DNA of 64,000 bases from JAXMAO01 sp046350375. GTDB taxonomy: Bacteria; Planctomycetota; Phycisphaerae; UBA1845; UTPLA1. Position 1 is the first letter of the stretch, and every line of letters starts with the position of its first letter. The DNA lies in assembly GCA_046350375.1 (NCBI GenBank), contig JAXMAO010000005.1, forward strand, positions 1 to 64,000. Reading direction: 5' to 3'. Shown here piece by piece: positions 34,794 through 43,326 of the stretch. The translations under genes and the position numbers were made by a program. The notes under the pieces are model-generated. The model made no database searches, had not been told where the DNA came from, and worked only from the letters and a program-made list of their open reading frames with translations.

Positions 34794-35917
34794 GGGGGGC
34801 CGCTGCGCGCCAGCTCGCACAATCGGCGGCAGCCTTCCTGGAGCATCGGGTTACTGGTGGCGAAGCTGATGCGGAAGTGGGTGTCCTGCTCCGAGAACAC
34901 GCCGCCGGGGATGATGACGACGCCGCGCTCGGCGGCCGCAGAAACAAACGCGCCGGCGGTGCCGAACCGCGCCGGGGCGCGCGGGAAGACGTAGAAGCCG
35001 CCGCCCGGCCTCGTCAGCTCGAACGCGCCGCCCAGCGCTTCGCAGACCAGGTCGCGCTTGCGGGCATAGTCGCGGCCATGCTGCGACACGTCGGTGCGCA
35101 GCGCCGTCAGCATGGCGTGCTGCGCCATGCTCGGCGCGCAGACAAAGGTGTACTGCTGCAGGCGGATCAGCTCGTCGGCCAGGCTGCCGGCCGCCGCGAG
35201 GTAGCCCAGTCGCCAGCCGGTCACGCCGTAGGTCTTGCCGAAACCGCGTAGCACGACGGTGTGATCGGGCGCGAACAGCGCCGGCGAGAGGCTCGGGCCG
35301 TCAAAGCTCAGGTCAGAATAGATTTCGTCCGAGATCAGCGCCAGGTCGTGCCGGCGACAGAGGTCGGCGGCGACGCGCACCTCGGCCTCGCTCAGGACGC
35401 GCCCGGTGGGGTTGCCGGGCGAGTTGACCAGCAGGGCGCGGGTTCGCGACGTGATGGCGGCCTCGACCGCGGCCGCGGGAAAGGCGAAGTTGGGATAGGA
35501 CGAGACCGGCACCGGCACGCCGCCGAACATCCGCACCAGCTGCTTGTACGAGACGAAATAGGGATCGATCAGGATCACTTCGTCGCCGGGGTCGATCAGC
35601 GCGAGCAGCGCCAGCGTCAGGCCGCCCGAGACGCCCGCGGTGACCAGGACACCGGGCTCCCAGCCCCATTCGGCCCGCAGCTTGTCGCGCAGCGCGGCGC
35701 GCAGCGCCGGCAGCCCGGCCGAGAGCGTGTAGCGATTGTCGCCGCGCTGGATGGCGTCGCAGGCGGCGCGCTTGACGGCGTCCGGGGCGTCGTAGTCGGG
35801 CTGGCCGATCGAGAGATCGATCGGGTCCTTCATCTTTCCGGCCTGCTCGAAGGCGCGGCGGATGCCGGAGAATTCGATGGCCCGCGCCCGTTGCGATAAG
35901 CGGTCGGCGAGATTCAT
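34790..35917 (-). CDS. Class I/II (fold type I) PLP-dependent aminotransferase
   Basis: 375 residues. Aspartate-aminotransferase Ib features are visible: DLSIGQPDYDAP near the N-terminus, RYTLSAGLPALR, the substrate-carboxylate region NSPGNPTGRVL, the Asp/Tyr PLP contacts in LISDEIYSDLSFDG, the Schiff-base Lys in LRGFGKTYGVTGWRLGY, and the C-terminal Arg in FRISFAT. It transfers amino groups between an amino acid and a 2-oxo acid; which pair is not decidable from sequence. It is coupled downstream to a lipoprotein gene, an unusual partner. Confidence 0.92.
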   Translation of the reverse strand: MNLADRLSQRARAIEFSGIRRAFEQAGKMKDPIDLSIGQPDYDAPDAVKRAACDAIQRGDNRYTLSAGLPALRAALRDKLRAEWGWEPGVLVTAGVSGGLTLALLALIDPGDEVILIDPYFVSYKQLVRMFGGVPVPVSSYPNFAFPAAAVEAAITSRTRALLVNSPGNPTGRVLSEAEVRVAADLCRRHDLALISDEIYSDLSFDGPSLSPALFAPDHTVVLRGFGKTYGVTGWRLGYLAAAGSLADELIRLQQYTFVCAPSMAQHAMLTALRTDVSQHGRDYARKRDLVCEALGGAFELTRPGGGFYVFPRAPARFGTAGAFVSAAAERGVVIIPGGVFSEQDTHFRISFATSNPMLQEGCRRLCELARSGPP

Positions 35918-35998
35918 GGAGTGCCTCGCGAGCGACCCCAGGGGGACGCCGCGCCGCGCGCTTCGTCCGCCTCGGCCCCCGGAGGATTCGGCGGCGCG

Positions 35999-36313
35999 CT
36001 ACTTCTTCTTGTCGGCGCCCTTGGCGGCCTTGGCATCGGCGGCGGGCTTGGCGCCCTTGGCGTCGGCGGCCGGAGCGGCGGCCTTGGCATCGGCGGCGCC
36101 CGGCGCGGCGCCCGGCGCGGCGGCCTCTTCCTTCTTGGCGGCCTTCTTGCCGACGCTGGCCTTGCGGTGGGCGACCTTGGGCAGGCCGAAGACCGAGCGA
36201 CCGTCGGTCCACTTCTCGGCGTCCTGCAACGCCCCCATGCGCTCGGCGCGGCTCAGCACGTTGCGATGACGCGTCAGCGACGCCTTGCTCTTAAGTGATC
36301 GATCCAGCGACAT
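35999..36313 (-). CDS. PVC-type small basic protein
   Basis: 104 residues. The N-terminus MSLDRSLKSKASLTRHRNVL, followed by SRAERMGALQDAEKW and SVFGLPKVAHRKASVGKK, is the pattern of the small basic protein family known from Chlamydiae, Verrucomicrobia and Planctomycetes, treated as a signature of that superphylum. The last 45 residues are a low-complexity Ala/Lys/Asp tail ending KKK, which is extra to the core. Its size and charge suggest a ribosome- or RNA-associated protein, but no function is established to my knowledge. It lies four bases after the SPOR-like membrane protein gene, so the two are one transcript. Confidence 0.85.
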   Translation of the reverse strand: MSLDRSLKSKASLTRHRNVLSRAERMGALQDAEKWTDGRSVFGLPKVAHRKASVGKKAAKKEEAAAPGAAPGAADAKAAAPAADAKGAKPAADAKAAKGADKKK

Positions 36314-36317
36314 GTCC

Positions 36318-37397
36318 CTACTCCTGGCCTGCTCCCGATGCCTGGCTGGACCGAACCAGCTCCGCGCGGAAAAAACAGCCCTTGAACTCATACCGCCCGC
36401 CGGCCTTGCGATAGTCGCGGCCGGCCTGCTCCACCTGGCGCTTTAGCGCCTGGGCCGCCGGCTCCTTGGTGCTGGCGAACCCGCTGGCACTCAAGAGGAT
36501 AAACTCGCGCGGCGTTTCGCGGTAGAGCGTCGCGATGCGATGCTGCGACAGGAACCGCTGCACGTCGCTCAACTCGGCCAGGACGTCGGCGCGGCGCTCG
36601 GGCCGGCCGAACTTGAACGTCTCTATCTGTAGGAATTGCAAAGGCTTCGGCTCTTCCGCCGCGGCGGCTGCCGGGGCGTCGCCGGCGCCTGCGGAGACGG
36701 GCGTTCGGGCTGCCGTCATGGCCCGCGCCGGCGGCACCTCGAGCAGCTTGCGAACTTCGTCGTCCTGCGGCGGCGCGGTGGGCCGCCAGGCGGGTGAATC
36801 AGCCGCCGGGGGCGCGGCCGGCGCCTGTGATTTTACGGGCGCGTCTGCCGGCGACGGCGCCACCATCGCCAATGCGGGCGTCGAGCGGACCGGGCTCTTG
36901 GCGCTCTGGCGGCCGGCGGAGTAGGCGATCATGCCGACCAGGCAGACGGCCGCCGCGGCGACCATGCAGCCGGCCGCGCCGAGCGACAATTGAATCCGCC
37001 CGTGGTCGAAGCGGACGATCTGCGCCGGCTCGGCGTCGGGGGCGGCGCTGTCCGGCGGCGCGGCGAGCGGTGACTCGAACGCGGCCGGCTCGCGCCAGGC
37101 GTTGACGGATTCGGGCGCGACTTCGGGCAGCGGCTCGGGCGCGGGAGGCGGCGTGGTCGGCGCAAGCGCCATCGGTTCGGGCGGCGGAGGCAGCGCTGCC
37201 GGTTCCGCGACGGGGGGCTCGATCGGCGGGGACTGTGCGGCGCGGCGGCGCGGTTCCCAGTCCCATTCGGTGCTGCGCGCCGGGCGCGAGAAGCTCGGCC
37301 ACCAGCGAAACGCCTTTTTCGCCGGCGCCGGCTGCTCGGCCGCCGGCGAGCATCGCATTGCCTCGTAGAGCGAGGGCTTCAATCGTCGCTTGGCCAC
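36318..37397 (-). CDS. Single-pass membrane protein with SPOR-like C-terminal domain
   Basis: 359 residues from a GTG start (reads MAKRRLKPSLYEAMR), chosen because GGAAGG sits at the right distance; the open frame upstream has no better signal. The N-terminal ~150 residues are proline/alanine-rich and cytoplasmic. A membrane helix lies at about residues 160-180 (GCMVAAAAVCLVGMIAYSAG). The C-terminal ~100 residues (LQFLQIETFKFG, DVQRFLSQHRIATLYR, YEFKGCFFRAELV) have the length and layout of a SPOR-type domain, but the match is weak. An MAKRRLKPSLYEA-type opening recurs in planctomycete envelope proteins as I recall. The next gene downstream encodes the small basic protein. A good promoter lies at 37442-37469. 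Confidence 0.7.
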   Translation of the reverse strand: MAKRRLKPSLYEAMRCSPAAEQPAPAKKAFRWWPSFSRPARSTEWDWEPRRRAAQSPPIEPPVAEPAALPPPPEPMALAPTTPPPAPEPLPEVAPESVNAWREPAAFESPLAAPPDSAAPDAEPAQIVRFDHGRIQLSLGAAGCMVAAAAVCLVGMIAYSAGRQSAKSPVRSTPALAMVAPSPADAPVKSQAPAAPPAADSPAWRPTAPPQDDEVRKLLEVPPARAMTAARTPVSAGAGDAPAAAAAEEPKPLQFLQIETFKFGRPERRADVLAELSDVQRFLSQHRIATLYRETPREFILLSASGFASTKEPAAQALKRQVEQAGRDYRKAGGRYEFKGCFFRAELVRSSQASGAGQE

Positions 37398-37441
37398 GGT
37401 TGCGTCCTTCCGGAGAGATGTCGTTCGCGTAAGCGCGCGAC

Positions 37442-37469
37442 AGGATAGCAGTTCAACGCCGCTTCGCAA
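37442..37469 (-). promoter_or_regulatory. Sigma-70-like promoter for the SPOR-like protein gene
   Basis: On the minus strand TTGCGA (37469-37464) and TATCCT (37447-37442) are 16 bases apart, about 45 bases upstream of the GTG start. Both hexamers keep the strongest consensus positions. Prediction only. Confidence 0.5.
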
Positions 37470-37526
37470 CCGGCGGTTCGGTCGATTCTCTCGCGGCTGT
37501 GAAATTACGTTTAGCGGCGCGTTCGT

Positions 37527-38576
37527 CTAGGGCGTGACGACGATGACCGCGTCGGACGCGGCGTGCACCTGGCCGATTTCGCACGCGGTCGGATCGCCCG
37601 CGGCGCGCAGCGCGGTCAGCAGCGGCGCGGCGCGGCCGGGAGCGATGGCGATCAACAGTCCGCCCGAGGTCTGGGCGTCTGCCAGTATTGAAATTAGCGT
37701 TTCGGGCACGTCGCCGCCGCGCAGCGCCGTGCCGACGTGGTCGAGCGTGGCGCGATGGGCGCGGGTCAGGCAGCCCGCGGCCGCCAGTTCGGCGGTCCGC
37801 GCCAGCAGCGGCACCGCGCCGGCCCGAATCTCGACCGTCACGCCGCTGGCCTGCGCCAGCTCGTAGGCGTGGCCGATCAGCCCGAAGCCCGACACGTCGG
37901 TCGCGGCCGACGCGCCGTTGGCGACCATCGCGGCCGAGGCGGAGGCGTTCAGCCGGGTCATGACGGCGATCGCCTCGGTCAGTGCGTCCGGCGGGATCAG
38001 TTCCTTCTTGCAGGCGGTCGCCAGCACGCCGCTGCCGATCGGCTTGGTGAGGATGAGCCGATCGCCCGGCCGGGCGCCGCGATTGGTGACGAACTTGCGT
38101 GGATCGACGACGCCGGTGACGGCCAGGCCATATTTCACCTCGCTGTCGCGGACGGAGTGCCCGCCGACGATGACCGCGCCGGCGGTGCGGACGATCTCGG
38201 CGCCGCCGCGGAGAATGTCGCTGAGCAGTTCGATCGGGAGTTCCTTGTCGGGGAAGGCGACGATGTTGAGCGCGGTGACGGGCCGGCCGCCCATGGCGTA
38301 GACGTCTGACAGGCTGTTGGCGGCGGCGATCTGTCCGAAGGCGACCGGGTCGTCGACCAGCGGCGGGAAGAAGTCGGTGGTCTGCACCAGCGCCAGATCT
38401 TCGCGCAGGCGATAGATGCCCGCGTCGGAGAAGTGTTCCGGCCCGACCAGCAGGTTCGCATCCACGAACGGCGGCAGATCGCGCAGCACCTGCGCGGTGG
38501 CTCCCACCGGGAGCTTGCCGGCTCAGCCGGCGCAGTTGGCGTAATCGGTCAGCCGCTTTTTTCGTCCCGCGTTCAT
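37527..38576 (-). CDS. selD: Selenide, water dikinase, itself a selenoprotein (in-frame UGA = Sec18)
   Basis: 349 residues when the TGA at 38525-38523 is read as selenocysteine. SelD makes selenophosphate from selenide and ATP. Starting at the ATG at 38576, the N-terminus reads MNAGRKKRLTDYANCAG-Sec-AGKLP, matching the E. coli loop GAGCGCK with Sec in place of the catalytic Cys17 and Lys21 for catalytic Lys20. The downstream part is unmistakable SelD: FVDANLLVGPEHFSDAGIY, TTDFFPPLVDDP, SDVYAMGG, GGHS, LTKPIGSGVL and DAQTSGGLL. Automatic callers will start this gene at the GTG at 38507 and lose the active site. A hairpin follows the UGA. The gene for tRNA-Sec lies 5.6 kb away. Confidence 0.93.
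38500..38514 (-). promoter_or_regulatory. Candidate bacterial SECIS hairpin in selD
   Basis: Read on the minus strand, GCTCCC (38514-38509), a GGT loop (38508-38506) and GGGAGC (38505-38500) form a perfect six-base-pair hairpin beginning eight bases after the UGA codon. Bacterial SECIS elements sit directly downstream of the UGA inside the reading frame and carry a conserved GG/GU in the apical loop, which GGU satisfies. It would recruit SelB. Confidence 0.7.
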
Positions 38577-38583
38577 TCGCCGA

Positions 38584-38589
38584 ATGATA
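38584..38589 (-). promoter_or_regulatory. Possible -10 element of selD, implying a leaderless mRNA
   Basis: TATCAT on the minus strand ends seven bases before the selD ATG, which would place the transcription start at or next to the start codon. No ribosome binding site is visible upstream of the ATG, consistent with leaderless translation. Prediction only. Confidence 0.35.
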
Positions 38590-38669
38590 CCGGCCGGCGT
38601 CGCACCGCGTCTGCGCGGCCGCGTCCGCCGCGCGGGACACTGCGACGGGCGGTGCCGGCGGCTGTCCGG

Positions 38670-40862
38670 CTACGGGAAGAGCGCGTCGAGGAACGGCTGC
38701 ACGTCGCGGCCGTTGGCGGCGCCGTCGCTGTTGATGTCGCTGCGGCTGACGTGGCCCGGATCGAGGTCAAGGTGCAGCAGCACACGGACGAAGAGCTGCC
38801 GGTCGGTCTCGTCGACGTCGCCGTCCGCGTCGATGTCGCCGACGACGACGGCCGGCAGCGAGACCGTGGCCGCGAGGCTTGCCGGATAGGCGGCGCTGGC
38901 CGGGTTGCCGTTCTGGTCGGTGTGGCCGACCTTCAGGCCGCGCGGCGTGCTGGCGGCGAACCGGCCGTCGGCGGCGGGCGCGAACTGAATCGTGGCGCTG
39001 CCCAGCCCGACGGCCTGCAGCGTGGCGACGTAGAGGTCGGCCGGTGCGGACAGCCCGCGGTTGAAGCTCGTGGTGTAGCCGTTGATGCGGCGCATGCCGA
39101 GGTCGCCTTGCACGCCGAGCAGACTTTCGAGCGTGACGCGCGTCTTGAAGAACGGCGCGGCCGGCGCGACCGAGACGACCTTCAGCACGCCAGCGCCGCT
39201 GAGGGTCAGGTCATGGATGAACTGCATGACGCCGTTTTCGGCGCCGGCCGAGACGATCGCCCCGCTGGAGAGCGCGGCGCGAAGCGTGACCTGGACGAGG
39301 TCGTTGACTGCCAGGCCGGTGATCGGCCGGCCACTGGGGATGACCACCGCCGTGGTGAGGGTGACGCCGACCGATGCGGCCGGGTTGAGCACGACGCCGC
39401 TGGCGGCGGGCGTGGTGCTGTCGTAGCGGACGCCGACGATGTGGCCGGTGGCGTCGCCTTGGAAGTTGAGCGTCCATTGCAGGTCGCTGCATTCGATGCC
39501 GTTGTCGCCGGTGCAGTCGACATCCCACGGGCGCGTCTGGGTGGCGGGGTCGCCGGAATCGCCCTGCGGTGAGCCGGCGTAGCTGTTCGAGAAGATCCAG
39601 TCGGCATCCCCGAAGACGGCGGCCAGCCTGGCGATGTCACTGGCGTCGGCATTGCCGTCGCGGTCGACGTCGCCGGGAATGAAGGGCGTGGCGAGCGGGT
39701 TCATGCGGCCGGCCATCACCTGGTAGGAATTGGCGACCAGGAAGTTGAAGTCGGCGCCGCTGCCGTCGTTCAGCCAGAGCGGGACGTGCGTTTCGTATGG
39801 CTGAAGTGCGTTCGGGTCGATGTTGGCGACGTTGCTGAAGAAGTAGAACGGCGCCGCGCCCTGGCCGGACGCGCCGCTGACCACTTCGCCGCGGATCCAC
39901 TGCTCGGTGGCGGTGTCCTGCCAGTTGTTGCCGCTTGGAAGCTCGCCGGTTCCGCCGGCGGCAGGAGCCCAGCCAGGCCCCCGGGTGCGATAGTCGACGC
40001 GCGTCAGGCCGTCGGGATTGAAGCCGCTGGGGTCGTCGAGGGTGTGGACGCGCCGCCCGGGCAGGTCGAACACAGTCGAACCGTCGTCGGCGCGGCGATT
40101 GTCGACGTCATATTCCCACCCGCGATCGTGCTCAAAGCTCAGCTCGTCGACGATTTCGAGGTCGTCGCCGTCTTCGCCGGGCTGACTGGTGCTGGCGCCC
40201 TTCAGGTCGAGCGTGTCTCCGGCGGCATAGATACGCGGCTCGCCCTTGTCGAGCGTCCCGTCGCCGAACTGGTCTTTCGGCAGGCCATCCTGCGGATCGA
40301 TGACCGGCGTGACGAGCACGTCGTCGCACGGGATGTCCTTGCCCCAGCGCAGCCCGAGCGGATTGAGCGGGTCGGCCTCGGTGACGCCCGGCCGGCGGCG
40401 GACCAGGAAGATCGTCGTCGAGCCGTCATTGTCGAGGTTGCTGGGCACGTCGAGCAGGCCGTTCCAGATTCCGGTCGGATAGGCGCCCACCCAGCGGCGG
40501 AAGTTGGCGTCGGCGAGCAGCGTCGAGTAGCCGGCCGGCAGCGTGAAGCCGATGACGAGCAGCCCGTTCTTGCCGAGTGAGAGGCCGTCGAGGCTGAAGA
40601 ATTCGTCGATCTCGGGCGCGGGGATGGGGGCCGGCGGAATCGATCCGAGCGGAAAGAGGTGTTCCTGCGACCCTTTCACGAAGGCGACGGCGTAGCCATC
40701 CAGCCGGCGATTGGGCGTGCCGCACAGCTCGATGAACTCGCGGTCGTCGCCGCTGCCGGGCGGGTTGATGAGCACTTCGTTGAGAAACACGGTGGCGCGG
40801 GCCGGCGCGGCAAGCGCCAGCAGCAGAGCGGTGACCGAGAGCGTCAGAAGTCCGGGTTTCAC
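38670..40862 (-). CDS. Secreted lamin-tail-domain protein with dockerin-like repeats
   Basis: 730 residues with a signal peptide (LLTLSVTALLLALAAPARA). The N-terminal region VFLNEVLINPPGSGDDREFIEL is a lamin-tail (LTD) type opening. In the middle, GDVDRDGNADASDIARLAAVF and DVDCTGDNGIECSDLQWTLN look like a dockerin-type pair. The C-terminus has a standard dockerin pair: GDIDADGDVDETDRQLFVRV and SDINSDGAANGRDVQPFLDA, each with a calcium-binding DxDxDG-like loop. Dockerins bind cohesins in cellulosomes, but in planctomycetes they are widespread on exported proteins and their partner is usually unclear. The protein is probably surface-exposed or secreted. It is followed by pilin-like and PEP-CTERM genes on the same strand. 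Confidence 0.8.
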   Translation of the reverse strand: MKPGLLTLSVTALLLALAAPARATVFLNEVLINPPGSGDDREFIELCGTPNRRLDGYAVAFVKGSQEHLFPLGSIPPAPIPAPEIDEFFSLDGLSLGKNGLLVIGFTLPAGYSTLLADANFRRWVGAYPTGIWNGLLDVPSNLDNDGSTTIFLVRRRPGVTEADPLNPLGLRWGKDIPCDDVLVTPVIDPQDGLPKDQFGDGTLDKGEPRIYAAGDTLDLKGASTSQPGEDGDDLEIVDELSFEHDRGWEYDVDNRRADDGSTVFDLPGRRVHTLDDPSGFNPDGLTRVDYRTRGPGWAPAAGGTGELPSGNNWQDTATEQWIRGEVVSGASGQGAAPFYFFSNVANIDPNALQPYETHVPLWLNDGSGADFNFLVANSYQVMAGRMNPLATPFIPGDVDRDGNADASDIARLAAVFGDADWIFSNSYAGSPQGDSGDPATQTRPWDVDCTGDNGIECSDLQWTLNFQGDATGHIVGVRYDSTTPAASGVVLNPAASVGVTLTTAVVIPSGRPITGLAVNDLVQVTLRAALSSGAIVSAGAENGVMQFIHDLTLSGAGVLKVVSVAPAAPFFKTRVTLESLLGVQGDLGMRRINGYTTSFNRGLSAPADLYVATLQAVGLGSATIQFAPAADGRFAASTPRGLKVGHTDQNGNPASAAYPASLAATVSLPAVVVGDIDADGDVDETDRQLFVRVLLHLDLDPGHVSRSDINSDGAANGRDVQPFLDALFP

Positions 40863-40954
40863 GCTGAGTCCTCCGTGAAATCAGGGAATTCGGAAAATCG
40901 CCTGTGTCTGGCTGCGGAGCGTCCGCGCGGTGCGGCCCCCGGTGGTTTGCGGCC

Positions 40955-41881
40955 TCATTCGCACGTCATCACGTCGTTCGAGCGTCGCCCGATGGAGAAC
41001 ACGCCGTCGAACACCTCGGCCGGCAGGTCGCGCTGCGTGAACGGGGTGACGGAGTCGTTGATGGCGAACTCGCCGTCGCGGTCGGCGTCGTCGTAGCCGC
41101 TGACGTGGCCATCGGCGAAGAGCAGGTTGGCGCGGACCCTGTCGTGCTGCTTGTCGCTGCTGATGAAGCCGGCGAATCCGTGGGCCGGGCCGAAATCGGC
41201 ATAGTTCTGAATTCCGTACGGCCCGAGGTAGGGACCGTCGGTCATGGTCTTGACCGAGCGCGCGCCTTCGAACATCTGGGCCACCTTCTGCACGTCGGTG
41301 TCGTTGACGTCGGTGCGGCCGTCGCCGAGCAGCGGGACGCGCGAGCTGGCGGCGCCCATGCGGCTGGCCTGCAGCGCGCCAAAGGTCGACTTGACCTTCT
41401 TGGTGTTGAGGTCGCCGGAGGCCGGGTTCCACTCGGTGCGGGCCATGTACCACGACTGGGTGTAGTTGGTGTTGTAGCCGTCCTGCACGAGCTGCCGGGC
41501 GGTGGCGGCACTGGGGTAGTAGTAGGCAAGCTTCTGGTTGTAGCGCGCCGGGTTGGACGGGCAGAGCATCTTCGCCGGGAACGACGTCTGGAAGTTGACC
41601 TGGTCGGCGACCCAACCGATCTGGTCCACCGGACCGTCGCGTCCCTTGGAGACGTCGGGGTCGAAGGCGCCGCTGCAGAAGTAGTCGTCGTTCGCGACGC
41701 CGTAAGCCAGCACGCCCGCCCCCAACTGCCGCAGGATCGAACCGCAGACCGTCTCGCGGCTGCGCTCGCGGGCCGCGCTGAGCGCCGGCACGGTGATGCC
41801 GATGAGGATGGCGATGATGGCAATCACCACGAGCAGCTCGACGAGCGTGAAGCCGGCGCGGGCGTTATTGCGTGCGGTCAT
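40955..41881 (-). CDS. Prepilin-type N-terminal cleavage/methylation protein (DUF1559-like pseudopilin)
   Basis: 308 residues starting MTARNNARAGFTLVELLVVI. The type IV prepilin signal is canonical: Gly before the cleavage site, FTLVE with Glu at mature position 5, then a hydrophobic helix (LLVVIAIIAILIGITVPAL). The body contains the features of planctomycete pseudopilins, such as FADGHVSG near the C-terminus and CPSNPARYN in the middle. It should be processed by a prepilin peptidase and be part of a type II secretion or type IV pilus-like structure. No assembly genes are nearby. I moved the start from an upstream ATG because the prepilin leader is normally short. Confidence 0.88.
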   Translation of the reverse strand: MTARNNARAGFTLVELLVVIAIIAILIGITVPALSAARERSRETVCGSILRQLGAGVLAYGVANDDYFCSGAFDPDVSKGRDGPVDQIGWVADQVNFQTSFPAKMLCPSNPARYNQKLAYYYPSAATARQLVQDGYNTNYTQSWYMARTEWNPASGDLNTKKVKSTFGALQASRMGAASSRVPLLGDGRTDVNDTDVQKVAQMFEGARSVKTMTDGPYLGPYGIQNYADFGPAHGFAGFISSDKQHDRVRANLLFADGHVSGYDDADRDGEFAINDSVTPFTQRDLPAEVFDGVFSIGRRSNDVMTCE

Positions 41882-41991
41882 CCTGGCGTCCCGATCGCAG
41901 CGGGGCGGCGCGGCCGCGTTCGGGCTGCGCACGTGGCCGGCATGCTAGGTTCGCTGCGCTCGGGTCCGGTCAAGAGTCTGTTAGTACCCAA

Positions 41992-42789
41992 TTAAACCGC
42001 CGCGCTCGCGCGGGCTGAGCGGCGGATCCGACCCAGCGCCGTGCCGGCCGCGAGCAGGACGAGCGTGGTCGGCTCCGGCACGTTGGCCGAGCCGGGTGTG
42101 AGCGTGATGCTCGCGCCCGGATTGAGCGCGGGCGTGATCTGGATCGGATCGCTGGTGAACGGGCCGGGCGTGGTGCCGAGCACGTCCATGTAATAGTAGG
42201 TCGATCCGAGCAGCGCGAGCGCATCGGGCGTGAAGCCCTGCTGCGGGACGAACGAGCCGCCGAAGTCGTCGGCAAAGTTCAGGCTCGGCGCGCCGTCGCC
42301 GGTCGATTGCGAGTAGCCGATCGCCGCGACCACCGACGCCCACGGGAAGAGGTCGATGACGCCGTCGTTGTTGGTGTCGAGGTCTTGATTGAGGGCGCCG
42401 GAGAAATTGCTCACGAGCAGGTAGGTCTGCCCGCCGTTCTCAATGTCCGGGTTGAAGTCCTGCACCTTGATTGTCGTGCCGGGGTTCGGCGCGGGCGAAA
42501 GCACGGTGGCCGCGTCGCGCCACAGGAACAGACCGCTGGTGCCGATCGACTGGCCGGACAGCGACAACGCCTGGTCGATCGAGCCGGCGCTGGCGCCGTC
42601 GCCTTCCAGGATGAGAATCGTGAGGTTGTTGAGGCTGGCGCCGTTCGGGCCGCCGAGCTCGATGTACTCATTGCCCTGGTCGGTGCCGGGGGCATTGACC
42701 AGGATTTCGCTGAAGACGACCTGGGCCGAGGCGCGGGACGCCATCAGGCCCAGGGCCAGGCCGGCGAGCAGGCGAGTGGTGCGAGTCAT
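41992..42789 (-). CDS. PEP-CTERM-sorted lamin-tail-domain protein
   Basis: 265 residues. Signal peptide MTRTTRLLAGLALGLMASRA, then a lamin-tail-like opening VVFSEILVNAPGTDQGNEYI, which is similar in kind to the dockerin protein two genes downstream. The C-terminus is a PEP-CTERM sorting signal: VPEPTTLVLLAAG followed by a hydrophobic stretch and a basic tail (GRIRRSARA). In other bacteria such signals are cut by exosortase and the proteins go to the outer surface or extracellular polymer. LDTNNDGVIDLFPW is a calcium-loop-like segment. Function unknown beyond surface localisation. Confidence 0.85.
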   Translation of the reverse strand: MTRTTRLLAGLALGLMASRASAQVVFSEILVNAPGTDQGNEYIELGGPNGASLNNLTILILEGDGASAGSIDQALSLSGQSIGTSGLFLWRDAATVLSPAPNPGTTIKVQDFNPDIENGGQTYLLVSNFSGALNQDLDTNNDGVIDLFPWASVVAAIGYSQSTGDGAPSLNFADDFGGSFVPQQGFTPDALALLGSTYYYMDVLGTTPGPFTSDPIQITPALNPGASITLTPGSANVPEPTTLVLLAAGTALGRIRRSARASAAV

Positions 42790-43326
42790 TCGAATCTACT
42801 CCTTTCGAGGTCGGGTGGTGATCGCGTGTTTTGGGCAGACGGCGGGTCGAACCTGGGACGCACGTTGCGCTCGGCCCGCCGTCGTGGGAACTACTCTTCC
42901 CCTCCGGCGGCGTACTCTAGGTAAGTGGCGCTAACGGCGCGTGGGGGGGAGGTTTGCATCTCGTGAAGATTCGCGGCGCCAACGCCCGCACGGCGCCGCA
43001 GGGCGCCTGCGCTCGCAGGCTTCGGGGGCCTAACGGGTTGCAATTCTGCCGTCGCAACGTGTGCGCCCGCAAACCGGGCGCGCCGGTCGATCTCGCCGAG
43101 AAAAACCGTCCCCTGAATTTGACTCGGCGGGTGCGCGGCATTTAATCGTTGGCGAGGTCCGCTTTCCATTTCGGACAGGGTCTCGCCCCGGCAAAAGCTG
43201 CAGCCGACACCCGCGACCGACTCACCGTTTTCCGGAGTCGTCGGTCCGGAAAGCCGATGGTCTCCGAGCGGCGCGCGGGCCGCTTCGAAACCGGACTTGC
43301 AGCGGCCAATCGGGAGGGGCGGGCGC
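42790..43326. other. Intergenic region between divergent PEP-CTERM genes, 537 bases
   Basis: No gene supported. GACGGCGGG at about 42830 and CCCGCCGTC at about 42868 form a nine-base inverted repeat with a long loop. An imperfect hairpin (GACCGACTC with GAGTCGTCGGTC) lies near 43220-43252, about 75 bases before the PEP-CTERM start on the plus strand, and may belong to its 5' leader. Two short frames (42954-43145 and 42917-43141) are arginine-rich and lack ribosome sites. Confidence 0.5.

Noticed and set aside
42917..43145. Short frames in the spacer between the PEP-CTERM genes
   Set aside because: Arg/Pro-rich composition unlike the convincing micro-ORFs, and no ribosome binding sites.
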